Assembly: GCF_001557875.1 (NCBI RefSeq)
Contig: NZ_LNRF01000017.1
Location: 1-40,375 of the forward strand
From: Vibrio splendidus
Lineage (GTDB): Bacteria; Pseudomonadota; Gammaproteobacteria; Enterobacterales; Vibrionaceae
Reading direction: 5' to 3'
Length of the DNA stretch: 40,375 bases
Shown: positions 1 to 7,900 of the stretch, piece after piece
Layout of the letters: every line of letters starts with the position of its first letter
Position numbering within the stretch: position 1 is the first letter of the stretch
Made by a program: the position numbers and the translations under genes
Notes under the pieces: generated by a model
The model's database searches: none
Told to the model about the DNA's origin: nothing
The model's input: only the letters and a program-made list of their open reading frames with translations

Positions 1-89
1 AAGGATTGTTAGTGTCGTTTCCGCTCGACTTGCATGTGTTAGGCCTGCCGCCAGCGTTCAATCTGAGCCATGATCAAACTCTTCAATTT
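1..89 (-). rRNA. rrs: 16S rRNA, 5' end (partial)
   Basis: The reverse complement begins AAATTGAAGAGTTTGATCAT at position 89 and continues through the conserved GGCTCAG and ACACATGCAAGTCGA segments. This is the universal 5' end of bacterial 16S rRNA. Only the first 89 bases are inside the window; the rest lies to the left. Confidence 0.98.
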
Positions 90-320
90 AAGATTTTGTG
101 ACTCAACGAATACTGACTTCAAAACTACTGTGTAATTCTAAAGCTATTACCATTCCAACAGAATGATAATGAATTGACTGTGCCGAATAACTACAAGTAG
201 TTAAACGTATTGGTCACTCAGTTCATTGAAATCAATTTGTTACCGAAGTAACTGTTACTACCTAAGTAATAACGTTTTGATATTCATCAACGAGTGCCCA
301 CACAGATTGATAGGTTTAAA

Positions 321-332
321 TTGTTAAAGAGC
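321..332 (-). promoter_or_regulatory. rrn boxA antitermination site
   Basis: The minus strand reads GCTCTTTAACAA, matching the boxA element of rrn leaders that recruits NusB/NusE and protects rRNA transcription from Rho. It sits between promoter P2 and the 16S start. The surrounding leader (90-380) holds no gene. Confidence 0.85.
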
Positions 333-384
333 TTAACTTCTTGAGCGTTCCTTTTAAGTAAGGAGCCTCTCGAAGTGGACGGCC

Positions 385-412
385 ATTCTAGCGAATTAAC
401 ATTCAGTGTCAA
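385..412 (-). promoter_or_regulatory. rrn P2 promoter
   Basis: On the minus strand, TTGACA (407-412) and TAGAAT (385-390) are separated by 16 bases. The pair lies downstream of P1 and upstream of boxA, as P2 does in gammaproteobacterial rRNA operons. Confidence 0.85.
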
Positions 413-500
413 ACACTTTTTGAAAATTAATTTTTTGTCGCTTTCCGCCTTACTGATTCTTGCTGAAGCCTTGTGGCGTCTGCCGTCTCAGTGGTGTCGC

Positions 501-528
501 ATTATAGGGAACCCTCTCAGCTTAGCAA
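501..528 (-). promoter_or_regulatory. rrn P1 promoter
   Basis: On the minus strand, TTGCTA (523-528) and TATAAT (501-506) have a 16-base spacer followed by a GCGACACC discriminator, almost the same as E. coli rrn P1 (GCGCCACC). The short spacer and GC-rich discriminator are typical of ppGpp-controlled rRNA promoters. The A/T-rich stretch just upstream (about 531-556) could be an UP element. Confidence 0.88.
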
Positions 529-588
529 CTACTTTTTCATAAAAAATGAATAAATAGGGGTTAACTGCCTAATAGTTCACCTAAACGT

Positions 589-617
589 AAAAAAGAGAGC
601 ATTTCTGCTCTCTTTTT
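589..617 (-). terminator. intrinsic terminator after fre
   Basis: AAAAAGAGAGCA and TGCTCTCTTTTT form a perfect stem around a four-base loop. It follows the fre stop codon by about 22 bases, and its symmetry could stop transcription from either side. It separates the fre operon from the rrn P1 region. Confidence 0.85.
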
Positions 618-638
618 ACTCAAAATCTAAAGGTATTG

Positions 639-1352
639 TTAGATAAATGCGTAAGCATCAGCGTACATATGGTCACGCTTTGCTTCTTTATTCTGAGTAA
701 ATAGGTCTCTTGCAGCGCCCGCCATTTCAAAACGACCTGCAATATAGATATCGAAATCAGCTAATGATTCAAAACTTTGCGTGATAGCCTCAAGCACATT
801 ACCGGTTTGACCATGCCAAACTTCCGGTGCTTCTTCTACTACCGGTACAAAGTGCACATTGCTATGCTGTTCTGCAATGCCAACCAGCTCTTCTTTCGCA
901 TATAACTGACACTCATCTTTTGCGCCCCAGTATAGGTAGATCTCTTTCGAGCTATTTTGTGCGATGCAGTGATCAAGAATAGAACGTACGTAGCTAAAAC
1001 CCGTACCACCAGCAATCAATAGTAGAGGGCGTTCGCTTTCTTCTTTAATCCACGCATCACCATGTGGTGCATCAATCGCGATATCGCCATCTTCAGCTTG
1101 TGCCTTTTTCATTGCTTCAACCACTTCTAATGCATAAGCATTGTGTTCAGCAGCACCAATATGTAGCTCAAGCTCACCTTCGTGGCGACAAGGGCTGCTC
1201 GCAATTGAAAATGGACGCTTATCTTTTTCACCCATTTCAACCATCAGGTACTGACCAGCTTTAAAGGCAACAGGTGTCTCTGGGTGAAGTAGGATTTGGT
1301 AAGTGTTACAAGCCAAAGGCTCGATAGACTTAACTTTACATTTAATAGTCAT
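639..1352 (-). CDS. fre: NAD(P)H:flavin oxidoreductase
   Basis: This 237-residue protein transfers electrons from NAD(P)H to free FMN, FAD or riboflavin in the cytoplasm, as Fre and LuxG do. Visible motifs are the flavin-isoalloxazine motif RPFSIAS (46-52), the NAD(P)-binding GGTGFSY (115-121), YWGAK (141-145), and the family-typical C-terminal AGRFEMAGAARDLF. The length matches E. coli Fre (about 233). The ATG at 1352 has a good GAGAGGAAG ribosome binding site. It is the last gene of a ubiD-ferredoxin-fre run, 20 bases after the ferredoxin gene, and ends at an intrinsic terminator. fre lies beside ubiD in E. coli too; reduced flavin may help ubiquinone synthesis, which is inference. The ferredoxin gene between the two is the unusual part. 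Confidence 0.95.
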   Translation of the reverse strand: MTIKCKVKSIEPLACNTYQILLHPETPVAFKAGQYLMVEMGEKDKRPFSIASSPCRHEGELELHIGAAEHNAYALEVVEAMKKAQAEDGDIAIDAPHGDAWIKEESERPLLLIAGGTGFSYVRSILDHCIAQNSSKEIYLYWGAKDECQLYAKEELVGIAEQHSNVHFVPVVEEAPEVWHGQTGNVLEAITQSFESLADFDIYIAGRFEMAGAARDLFTQNKEAKRDHMYADAYAFI

Positions 1353-1372
1353 GTTCTTCCTCTCACTAACCC

Positions 1373-1642
1373 TTAATCGGCAAAGGTTAGAACTAAATTA
1401 CTTTCTGCAAATGCTTGGCAAGCGAAAATCCAACCCTGTTGCTGCTCTTTCTCTGTGAGCATGGGTTCAAGGTGGTAACTCACTTGCCCTTCTAATTTTT
1501 TGCACATACACATAGCACATGCGCCAACTTGGCAACGGTTAGGGAAATAGATATCGCTGTTGAGCGCAGCATCCAAGACCGTTTGCCCTTTTTCTACGGT
1601 GAAACTGATGTTTTCTGGATACAAGACTACTTGGTAGCTCAT
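1373..1642 (-). CDS. small plant-type [2Fe-2S] ferredoxin
   Basis: An 89-residue ferredoxin with the classic cluster motif C37-x4-C42-x2-C45 and a distant C75 (29 residues later), plus an extra cysteine at C47. The chain is acidic and has no signal peptide or membrane segment, so it is a cytoplasmic electron carrier. Its ATG overlaps the ubiD stop codon as ATGA, which implies translational coupling, and fre follows 20 bases later. In several reductases, such as AscD-type enzymes, a ferredoxin domain like this is fused to a Fre-like domain, so this pair may be a split two-component reductase. That is inference. The electron acceptor is unknown. It could also be compared with YfaE, the ferredoxin that maintains ribonucleotide reductase. 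Confidence 0.85.
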   Translation of the reverse strand: MSYQVVLYPENISFTVEKGQTVLDAALNSDIYFPNRCQVGACAMCMCKKLEGQVSYHLEPMLTEKEQQQGWIFACQAFAESNLVLTFAD

Positions 1643-3480
1643 AAAATTCCTAGTTGTTCCCAGATGCTATCAATCTTTTTGACCAACTCAGGATCTTTTG
1701 TGATTGGAACACCCCACTCACGTAGACACTCACCTTCCCATTTATTGGTCGCATCGAGACCCATTTTGGAGTGCCCAGTTTCGTTCTGAAGGAACAAGGT
1801 ATCTCTAGCAGGATCCATTCTAGTGGTTACCGCCCAGATGATGTCGTTCCAGTCACTCACGTTAACATCGCCATCACACACGATAACGAATTTGTTCTCA
1901 TCAAATTGAGACCAAACCGCTTCCATGATTTTCTTACCATTACCGGCAGCTTGCTTATCAATAGACACCACAACCATGCTGGCATTGTCGTTTTGCAGGT
2001 GAATATCAATAATTTCAGGGTGAACCTTGGTTAACTCAGCCAAGCTACCCTCTATATGTTCACTATTTTCAGGTGCTAATTGGGCATCTGGCGATAGCGC
2101 TAACTCTGCGTCCCACTTCTTAGTGATATCTAGACCCATCTTAGAACCCAACCCAACCACGGGTGATGCAAAATCCAATGAATCGATCGGCGTGTTCTCT
2201 ATCATCAAGCTATCGCGTGACGGATCCATATGTTCGCACATCGCTGTGGTTACTTGAGACCAATCGCGTGCATTGACATCCTCATCGCACACCAATACAA
2301 ATTTGGTGTACATGAATTGGCGTAAGAAAGACCATACACCCATCATTACTCGCTTAGCGTGACCTGGGTATTGCTTCTTCATGGTCACGACTGCCATTCG
2401 GTACGAACAGCCTTCAGGCGGTAGATAAAAATCTTCAATCTCTGGGAACTGCTTTTGAAGAATAGGCACAAACACTTCATTTAGCGCAACCCCCAATACC
2501 GCAGGCTCATCCGGTGGACGGCCAGTATAGGTGCTGTGATAGATAGGGTTCTCGCGCATGGTTACATGAGTAATAGTAAACACATGATGCTTTTCTTTCT
2601 CGTTGTAGTAACCAGTATGGTCTCCGTAAGGACCTTCATCCGCAAATTCATTCGGGTCGATGTAACCTTCCATCACGATTTCCGCACTTGCAGGAACCTC
2701 TAAGTCGTTGCTGATTGATTTAACGACCTCAGTTTTACTACCACGTAGTAAGCCTGCAAACGCGTACTCAGATAAAGTATCCGGCACTGGCGTAACCGCA
2801 CCAAGAATGGTAGCTGGGTCGGCACCAAACGCTACCGATACCGGAAATGGTTTACCAGGGTTGGTTTCCATCCAATCGCGCAGATCCAGCGCTCCACCAC
2901 GGTGGGCTAACCAACGCATGATGATTTTGTTCTTACCGATCTTCTGCTGACGATAAATGCCTAAGTTTTGGCGTTTTTTGTTCGGACCACGAGTAACCGT
3001 TAAACCCCACGTTAGCAATGGCGCAACATCGTCAGCCCAACAGCTCATCACGGGGATTTTATCTAGGTCGACGTCATCGCCTTGCCATACCACTTGTTGG
3101 CAAGCCGCTTTGCGAAGGCGCTTAGCCGGCATGTTTAAGACTTGCTTAAACACAGGCAGTTTATCAAGAGCGTCTTTAAAACCTTTTGGTGGTTCTGGTT
3201 CTTTTAGGTAAGCAAGCAACTTGCCTACTTCACGCAGCTCTTTGACTTCCTGACGCCCCATACCAATAGCAACCCGGTTAGGTGTACCAAATAGGTTGGT
3301 CAAAACAGGCATGTCATAGCCTACTGGATTTTCAAACAAAAGAGCCGGGCCACCAGCACGTAGAGTACGGTCGCTAATCTCGGTCATTTCGTAGTCTGGA
3401 TCGACTGGGTGAGAAATGCGTTTCAACTGACCAATACTTTCAAGATGGTCGATAAAATCACGTAAATCTTTAAAACTCAT
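1639..3480 (-). CDS. ubiD: 3-octaprenyl-4-hydroxybenzoate decarboxylase
   Basis: UbiD removes the carboxyl group of octaprenyl-4-hydroxybenzoate in ubiquinone synthesis, using prenylated FMN made by UbiX. Recognisable parts are the N-terminal ENPVGYDMPV region (about 50-59), LAHRGGALDLRDW (191-203), and the conserved acidic segment with EGPYGDHTGYY (282-292). At 613 residues it is about 115 longer than E. coli UbiD (497). The extra length comes from an apparent duplication of the C-terminal domain: residues about 361-458 and about 501-584 share the same succession of motifs (FVLVCDEDVNARDW / FVIVCDGDVNVSDW, MDPSRDSL / MDPARDTL, SKMGLDITKKW / SKMGLDATNKW). It is the first gene of the ubiD-ferredoxin-fre run. 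The ribosome binding site is weak. Confidence 0.95.
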   Translation of the reverse strand: MSFKDLRDFIDHLESIGQLKRISHPVDPDYEMTEISDRTLRAGGPALLFENPVGYDMPVLTNLFGTPNRVAIGMGRQEVKELREVGKLLAYLKEPEPPKGFKDALDKLPVFKQVLNMPAKRLRKAACQQVVWQGDDVDLDKIPVMSCWADDVAPLLTWGLTVTRGPNKKRQNLGIYRQQKIGKNKIIMRWLAHRGGALDLRDWMETNPGKPFPVSVAFGADPATILGAVTPVPDTLSEYAFAGLLRGSKTEVVKSISNDLEVPASAEIVMEGYIDPNEFADEGPYGDHTGYYNEKEKHHVFTITHVTMRENPIYHSTYTGRPPDEPAVLGVALNEVFVPILQKQFPEIEDFYLPPEGCSYRMAVVTMKKQYPGHAKRVMMGVWSFLRQFMYTKFVLVCDEDVNARDWSQVTTAMCEHMDPSRDSLMIENTPIDSLDFASPVVGLGSKMGLDITKKWDAELALSPDAQLAPENSEHIEGSLAELTKVHPEIIDIHLQNDNASMVVVSIDKQAAGNGKKIMEAVWSQFDENKFVIVCDGDVNVSDWNDIIWAVTTRMDPARDTLFLQNETGHSKMGLDATNKWEGECLREWGVPITKDPELVKKIDSIWEQLGIL

Positions 3481-3519
3481 AGGACTTCTACATGCTGATT
3501 ATTCTGCGCTCAGTATATC

Positions 3520-3549
3520 AAAAAGGGTGACGCTGAGATCCCCCTTTTT
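3520..3549 (-). terminator. probable terminator after the 331-residue exported protein gene
   Basis: AAAAAGGG and CCCTTTTT form an 8-bp stem with a 14-base loop, about 30 bases after the stop codon of the upstream minus-strand gene. The T-run is part of the stem, so efficiency is uncertain. Confidence 0.55.
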
Positions 3550-3578
3550 AGTGTGGTTATTGAGAGGAAAAATCCACC

Positions 3579-4574
3579 TTACGGTAATGCTTGCTCGATC
3601 AAAGAGCTCTTCACCTGAGGGTTATCATTGACGAGATCTTGCAACCATCGCGTATGACCTTGTTTAGCGAGTTCACGAGCGACTAATGGGGCTTCATCGG
3701 CAATCGCCATCCTAGAGACAAGGAACTGCTTCACCTCTTCTGATAACGGGTTAACCTTGGTGAGCAAGGTAATCGCTTCATCTTTCAAACGCGGATTTTT
3801 AGTCGCAGCCATTACTTGTTCTAACGCGAACGCTTGTTTGGTTTCAGCAAGGCGAACTAACTCAGCTTGACTATGATAATCAGCCTTCATTCGCCATAGA
3901 ATCTTATAGACCTCTGGGTCTTCGCTCACTTGCGCTAATCGAACCACCACTTCAGTGGAAGGTAACCAGCTAACAATAGAAGATGCGGTGAGTTGCTTAG
4001 TTAGATAATCAACCGCTTCAGGAGACAAACTGTCTAGCTCTCTAATGAGCAGCGCTTCTCGCGTTTGAACTTGATGCTCAGAACCAGATAACCACTCTTT
4101 TAGGTCGAGTTCCTGCTTCTCTGCATCTAGTACAAACACCAGTATCTTCTGATCTTGACGCCACTGTTTGATGAGACGATTAGCAATTGAAGGATAATTA
4201 AAGGCCGGTACCGTAAACTCGTAGCCATCTCCACGCTCTAATACTTGATAAGTGGGCGTGATAGCGAGTTGCTGCTCGATGAAGATGGACATCTTAGGTG
4301 TGAGTACGATTTTTTGCTGCTCGAGCTTCTTCAAGAGTTGGTAACGAGCCACCTCTTGTTGGGGGAATGTCAGGCGCTCAAGTGCAAAACGTAGCGAATT
4401 GACTTCGTCACGTACGACAAGCTCGAGTAATTCAGCAGTTTTCAGTTTTACTTGATCATTCTCAAGCCAAGACTCTACTGTAAGTGGAGACATCTCAGTG
4501 GCATAGCTCATACCAACCGGTGAAAATAACAGTGAAGTAGACAGGAGTAATGATGACAACAGTCCATGTTGCAT
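3579..4574 (-). CDS. exported protein of unknown function, helical-repeat-like
   Basis: I do not recognise this 331-residue protein. The ATG at 4574 is chosen because AAGGAAG precedes it at good spacing; the longer frame to 4610 starts with TTG and has no such site. The first ~26 residues form a signal peptide (MQHGLLSSLLLSTSLLFSPV... ending near SYATEM), so the product is probably periplasmic. The rest is mainly short amphipathic helices rich in Leu, Glu and Ala (for example residues 190-320), which resembles HEAT- or ARM-like repeats. That is an impression, not a domain match. There are no cysteines after the signal region and no catalytic motif that I can name. It sits alone between rho and ubiD and has its own likely terminator. 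Confidence 0.75.
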   Translation of the reverse strand: MQHGLLSSLLLSTSLLFSPVGMSYATEMSPLTVESWLENDQVKLKTAELLELVVRDEVNSLRFALERLTFPQQEVARYQLLKKLEQQKIVLTPKMSIFIEQQLAITPTYQVLERGDGYEFTVPAFNYPSIANRLIKQWRQDQKILVFVLDAEKQELDLKEWLSGSEHQVQTREALLIRELDSLSPEAVDYLTKQLTASSIVSWLPSTEVVVRLAQVSEDPEVYKILWRMKADYHSQAELVRLAETKQAFALEQVMAATKNPRLKDEAITLLTKVNPLSEEVKQFLVSRMAIADEAPLVARELAKQGHTRWLQDLVNDNPQVKSSLIEQALP

Positions 4575-4632
4575 TTTAACTTCCTTGTAACACTTTTGTT
4601 CATTCTGCAAGCTGTCGCTACAAAATGCAAAT

Positions 4633-4659
4633 AAAAAGCGCCACCCGAAGGCAGCGCTT
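4633..4659 (-). terminator. rho gene terminator
   Basis: The minus strand gives a 10-bp stem (AAGCGCTGCC / GGTGGCGCTT, two G-T pairs) closed by a stable TTCG tetraloop and followed by TTTTT. It starts about 27 bases after the rho stop codon. Confidence 0.9.
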
Positions 4660-4685
4660 ATTAAATAACGATCAGCTAATCAATA

Positions 4686-5945
4686 TTACTGACGACGCAT
4701 TGCGTCAAAGAACTCATCGTTCGTTTTGGTCATTGCTAGCTTATCGATAAGGAATTCCATTGCGTCGATTTCGCCCATTGGGTGAACAATCTTACGCAGG
4801 ATCCACATCTTCTGTAGTTCATCGTTCTTCGTAAGAAGCTCTTCACGACGAGTACCAGAGCGGTTGAAATCAATCGCTGGGAATACGCGCTTTTCAGCAA
4901 TCTTACGGTTAAGGTGCAGTTCCATGTTACCTGTACCTTTGAATTCTTCGTAGATAACTTCATCCATCTTAGAACCAGTATCAACCAGTGCTGTTGCGAT
5001 GATCGTTAAGCTACCACCTTCTTCTACGTTACGTGCCGCACCGAAGAAACGCTTTGGACGATGTAGAGCATTCGCGTCAACACCACCAGTAAGAACTTTA
5101 CCTGATGAAGGAATCACAGTGTTGTAGGCACGAGCTAGACGAGTAATAGAATCCAGCAGGATAACCACGTCTTTCTTGTGTTCAACAAGGCGTTTCGCTT
5201 TCTCGATAACCATTTCTGCAACTTGTACGTGGCGAGATGCTGGCTCATCGAATGTTGAAGCAACTACTTCGCCTTTAACTAGACGCTGCATTTCTGTTAC
5301 TTCTTCTGGACGCTCATCGATAAGTAGAACCATTAGTTCACACTCAGGATGGTTACGCGCAATGCTTTGAGCAATGTTTTGCAGAAGCATTGTCTTACCC
5401 GCTTTAGGCGGAGCAACAATCAGACCACGCTGACCTTTACCAATTGGAGATGCAAGGTCAAGAATACGAGCCGTAATATCTTCAGTCGCACCATTACCCG
5501 CTTCCATCACCATACGTTCGTTGGCGTGAAGAGGAGTAAGGTTTTCGAAAAGAATCTTGTTACGAGCGTTGTCTGGCTTGTCGTAGTTAACCGTGTTTAC
5601 TTTAAGCAGTGCAAAGTAACGTTCGCCATCTTTAGGTGGACGGATTTTACCGCCAATAGAGTCACCAGTGCGAAGGTTAAAACGACGAATTTGGCTTGGA
5701 GATACGTAGATATCATCTGGGCCAGCCAGGTATGAACTGTCGGCGCTACGTAGGAAACCAAAACCGTCTTGAAGAATTTCTAGAACACCATCACCAAAGA
5801 TGTCTTCACCACTTTTTGCATGCGCTTTAAGGATGGAGAAGATAATGTCTTGTTTTCTTAGGCGAGCTTGATTTTCAAGACCTAAGCTTTCGCTAAGTTT
5901 AACAAGCTCAGACACAGGTCTGTTCTTCAGTTCAGTAAGATTCAT
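4686..5945 (-). CDS. rho: transcription termination factor Rho
   Basis: Rho is the hexameric RNA-dependent ATPase that ends transcription at Rho-dependent sites. The product is 419 residues, the same length as E. coli Rho, and is nearly identical to it through most of the chain. Features: N-terminal helix bundle, RNA-binding cold-shock-like fold with GFGFLR (61-66), P-loop APPKAGKT (178-185), Walker B region with LLIDERPEEVTEMQR, and the ring-stabilising ATP site near the C-terminus. The start is set at the ATG at 5945 (MNLTELK), matching E. coli; an upstream TTG extension of 8 residues is rejected. The ribosome binding site is weak. The ~140-base leader back to the trxA terminator would be the place for Rho's known autoregulation, but I see no decisive element in it. 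Confidence 0.98.
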   Translation of the reverse strand: MNLTELKNRPVSELVKLSESLGLENQARLRKQDIIFSILKAHAKSGEDIFGDGVLEILQDGFGFLRSADSSYLAGPDDIYVSPSQIRRFNLRTGDSIGGKIRPPKDGERYFALLKVNTVNYDKPDNARNKILFENLTPLHANERMVMEAGNGATEDITARILDLASPIGKGQRGLIVAPPKAGKTMLLQNIAQSIARNHPECELMVLLIDERPEEVTEMQRLVKGEVVASTFDEPASRHVQVAEMVIEKAKRLVEHKKDVVILLDSITRLARAYNTVIPSSGKVLTGGVDANALHRPKRFFGAARNVEEGGSLTIIATALVDTGSKMDEVIYEEFKGTGNMELHLNRKIAEKRVFPAIDFNRSGTRREELLTKNDELQKMWILRKIVHPMGEIDAMEFLIDKLAMTKTNDEFFDAMRRQ

Positions 5946-6087
5946 AGTGGTGGAAGTTTGTTTAGTCAAAATAGGATCTGTTTTCTTAAGTTAAGAAGGA
6001 TTTGGTCACAGGATCGACCAAGAAGAGAAATTCGTTCAATTAACGTGCGATAAATTAGCACTAAAACTAAGACTAGTCCATAGCTTA

Positions 6088-6126
6088 GAAAAAACAAAAC
6101 CGCGCATTTGTTAACTGCACGGTTTC
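6088..6126 (-). terminator. trxA terminator
   Basis: A 9-bp stem (AACCGTGCA / TGCGCGGTT, one T-G pair) with a 9-base loop is followed on the minus strand by a T-rich run. It begins about 20 bases after the trxA stop codon and separates trxA from the rho leader. Confidence 0.85.
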
Positions 6127-6145
6127 TTTTCAAAAGCTGACCTTA

Positions 6146-6472
6146 TTAAAGGTTAGCGTCTAAGAACTCTTTAAGTTGAGTTTTAGATAGTGCACCAACT
6201 TTAGTCGCTGCTACGCCGCCATCTTTGAAAAGAAGTAGCGTTGGAATGCCGCGAATACCAAATTTTGGTGGAGTACCAGCATTTTGGTCGATATTTAATT
6301 TACCGATTGTGAGCTTGCCTTCGTACTCGTCTGCGATTTCGTCAAGAATCGGCGCAATCATTTTACATGGACCACACCATTCTGCCCAAAAATCAACAAG
6401 AACAGGGCCTGCAGCGTTGATTACATCGTTATCAAAACCGTCATCAGTTAGCTGCAAAATCTTATCACTCAT
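6146..6472 (-). CDS. trxA: thioredoxin 1
   Basis: This 108-residue protein is the cytoplasmic thiol-disulfide reductant used by ribonucleotide reductase, methionine sulfoxide reductases and others. The active site WCGPC lies at residues 32-36 within the usual VDFWAEWCGPCKMIAP context, and the cis-proline segment GIRGIPTLLLF is present. Length and order match E. coli TrxA. The start is the ATG at 6472 (MSDKILQ), preceded by GGAG; the four-residue upstream extension is less likely. It is divergent from rhlB, with about 110 bases between the two starts. The trxA-rho / rhlB-gppA arrangement is the same as in enterobacteria. Confidence 0.97.
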   Translation of the reverse strand: MSDKILQLTDDGFDNDVINAAGPVLVDFWAEWCGPCKMIAPILDEIADEYEGKLTIGKLNIDQNAGTPPKFGIRGIPTLLLFKDGGVAATKVGALSKTQLKEFLDANL

Positions 6473-6583
6473 CTTCCACTCCAATGTATTTTTTAGAACT
6501 GGTTGGATGATAACCAGTAAATAGATGCCCTATTGGAATGTATTTACTTTCGTATTGCAAGCTTAAGCTGATATTCTATAGCA

Positions 6584-7894
6584 ATGAAAAAGACGCATAT
6601 CACAGAGCAAAAGTTCGCCGACTTGGATTTACTTCCGCAAGTCATTGAAGGATTGGAGAAAAAAGGGTTCGATTATTGTACCCCTATCCAAGCCTTGGCG
6701 CTCCCGGTACTGCTCACCGGCCAAGACATTGCAGGCCAGGCCCAAACGGGTACTGGTAAAACGCTTGCGTTTCTTACTGCTACTTTTAACCACCTGCTAA
6801 AAACACCTGAGCATGAAGGGCGTAAGCCTAACCAGCCACGTGCGATTATTATGGCACCAACGCGTGAACTCGCGATTCAGATCTACAACGATGCTGACTC
6901 TCTGGTTGAAAGCACAGGTATCAAGGCAGCACTTGCTTACGGTGGCGAAAGCTACGACAAGCAACTAGGTAAGATCGAAGAAGGCGCAGATATCTTAATT
7001 GGTACGACTGGCCGCATCATCGATTTCTACAAGCAAAAGGTATTTAACCTTAATCACATTCAAGCCGTTGTTCTTGACGAAGCTGATCGCATGTTCGATC
7101 TTGGTTTCATCAAAGACATCCGCTTCTTGTTCCGCCGTATGCCTGAGCCAAAAGATCGCCTGAACATGCTGTTCTCTGCGACATTGTCTTACCGCGTACA
7201 AGAGCTAGCGTTCGAACACATGCACAACCCTGAGCACGTGGTTGTTGAGCCAGAGCGTAAAACAGGTCACCGTATTCAGGAAGAGCTGTTCTACCCGTCA
7301 AACGAACACAAAATGGCACTTCTGCAGACGCTAGTTGAAGAAGAGTGGCCAGAGCGCGCTATCATCTTCGCTAACACTAAGCACAAGTGTGAGTCTGTTT
7401 GGGGTCACCTAGCTGCAGATGGTCACCGTGTTGGCCTACTAACTGGCGATGTTCCTCAGAAGAAACGTGAAAAGATTCTTGAGCAATTCACTAAAGGTGA
7501 TGTTGACCTACTTGTCGCAACCGACGTTGCAGCACGTGGCCTACACATCCCTCAAGTAACACACGTATTCAACTTCGACCTACCTGATGACTGTGAAGAT
7601 TACGTTCACCGTATCGGCCGTACAGGTCGTGCTGGTGCAAGTGGTCATTCGATCAGCTTTGCTTGCGAAGATTACGCAATCAACTTGCCACCAATCGAAG
7701 AGTACATTGAGCACGCTATCCCTGTCTCTGACTACGATGCTTCTGCACTGCTAGAAGATCTACCAGCACCATTGCGCTTACGTACACGTAACCCGCAACA
7801 ACGCCGCTCGAACAACAATGGCCCACGCAACGGTAACCGTAAACCAAACCAGAACCGTCGCCCACGCCAACCGCGTCATAACAAGGAAGCTTAG
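6584..7894 (+). CDS. rhlB: DEAD-box RNA helicase RhlB
   Basis: RhlB is the ATP-dependent RNA helicase of the RNA degradosome, where it binds RNase E and unwinds structured mRNA. The 436-residue chain shows all DEAD-box motifs: Q motif ending in YCTPIQ (31-36), AQTGTGKT (53-60), PTRELA (92-97), DEAD (165-168), SAT (198-200), and HRIGRTGRAG in the second RecA domain. The C-terminus (about 395-436) is a basic Arg/Asn/Gln/Pro-rich tail typical of this family and used for RNA binding. E. coli RhlB is 421 residues. It is divergent from trxA and probably co-transcribed with gppA, whose ATG follows the stop codon by 6 bases. Confidence 0.96.
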   Translation: MKKTHITEQKFADLDLLPQVIEGLEKKGFDYCTPIQALALPVLLTGQDIAGQAQTGTGKTLAFLTATFNHLLKTPEHEGRKPNQPRAIIMAPTRELAIQIYNDADSLVESTGIKAALAYGGESYDKQLGKIEEGADILIGTTGRIIDFYKQKVFNLNHIQAVVLDEADRMFDLGFIKDIRFLFRRMPEPKDRLNMLFSATLSYRVQELAFEHMHNPEHVVVEPERKTGHRIQEELFYPSNEHKMALLQTLVEEEWPERAIIFANTKHKCESVWGHLAADGHRVGLLTGDVPQKKREKILEQFTKGDVDLLVATDVAARGLHIPQVTHVFNFDLPDDCEDYVHRIGRTGRAGASGHSISFACEDYAINLPPIEEYIEHAIPVSDYDASALLEDLPAPLRLRTRNPQQRRSNNNGPRNGNRKPNQNRRPRQPRHNKEA

Positions 7895-7900
7895 TCGCTT

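Noticed and set aside
5349..5735. 128-codon plus-strand frame
   Set aside because: Antisense to rho, one of the most conserved genes in the window.
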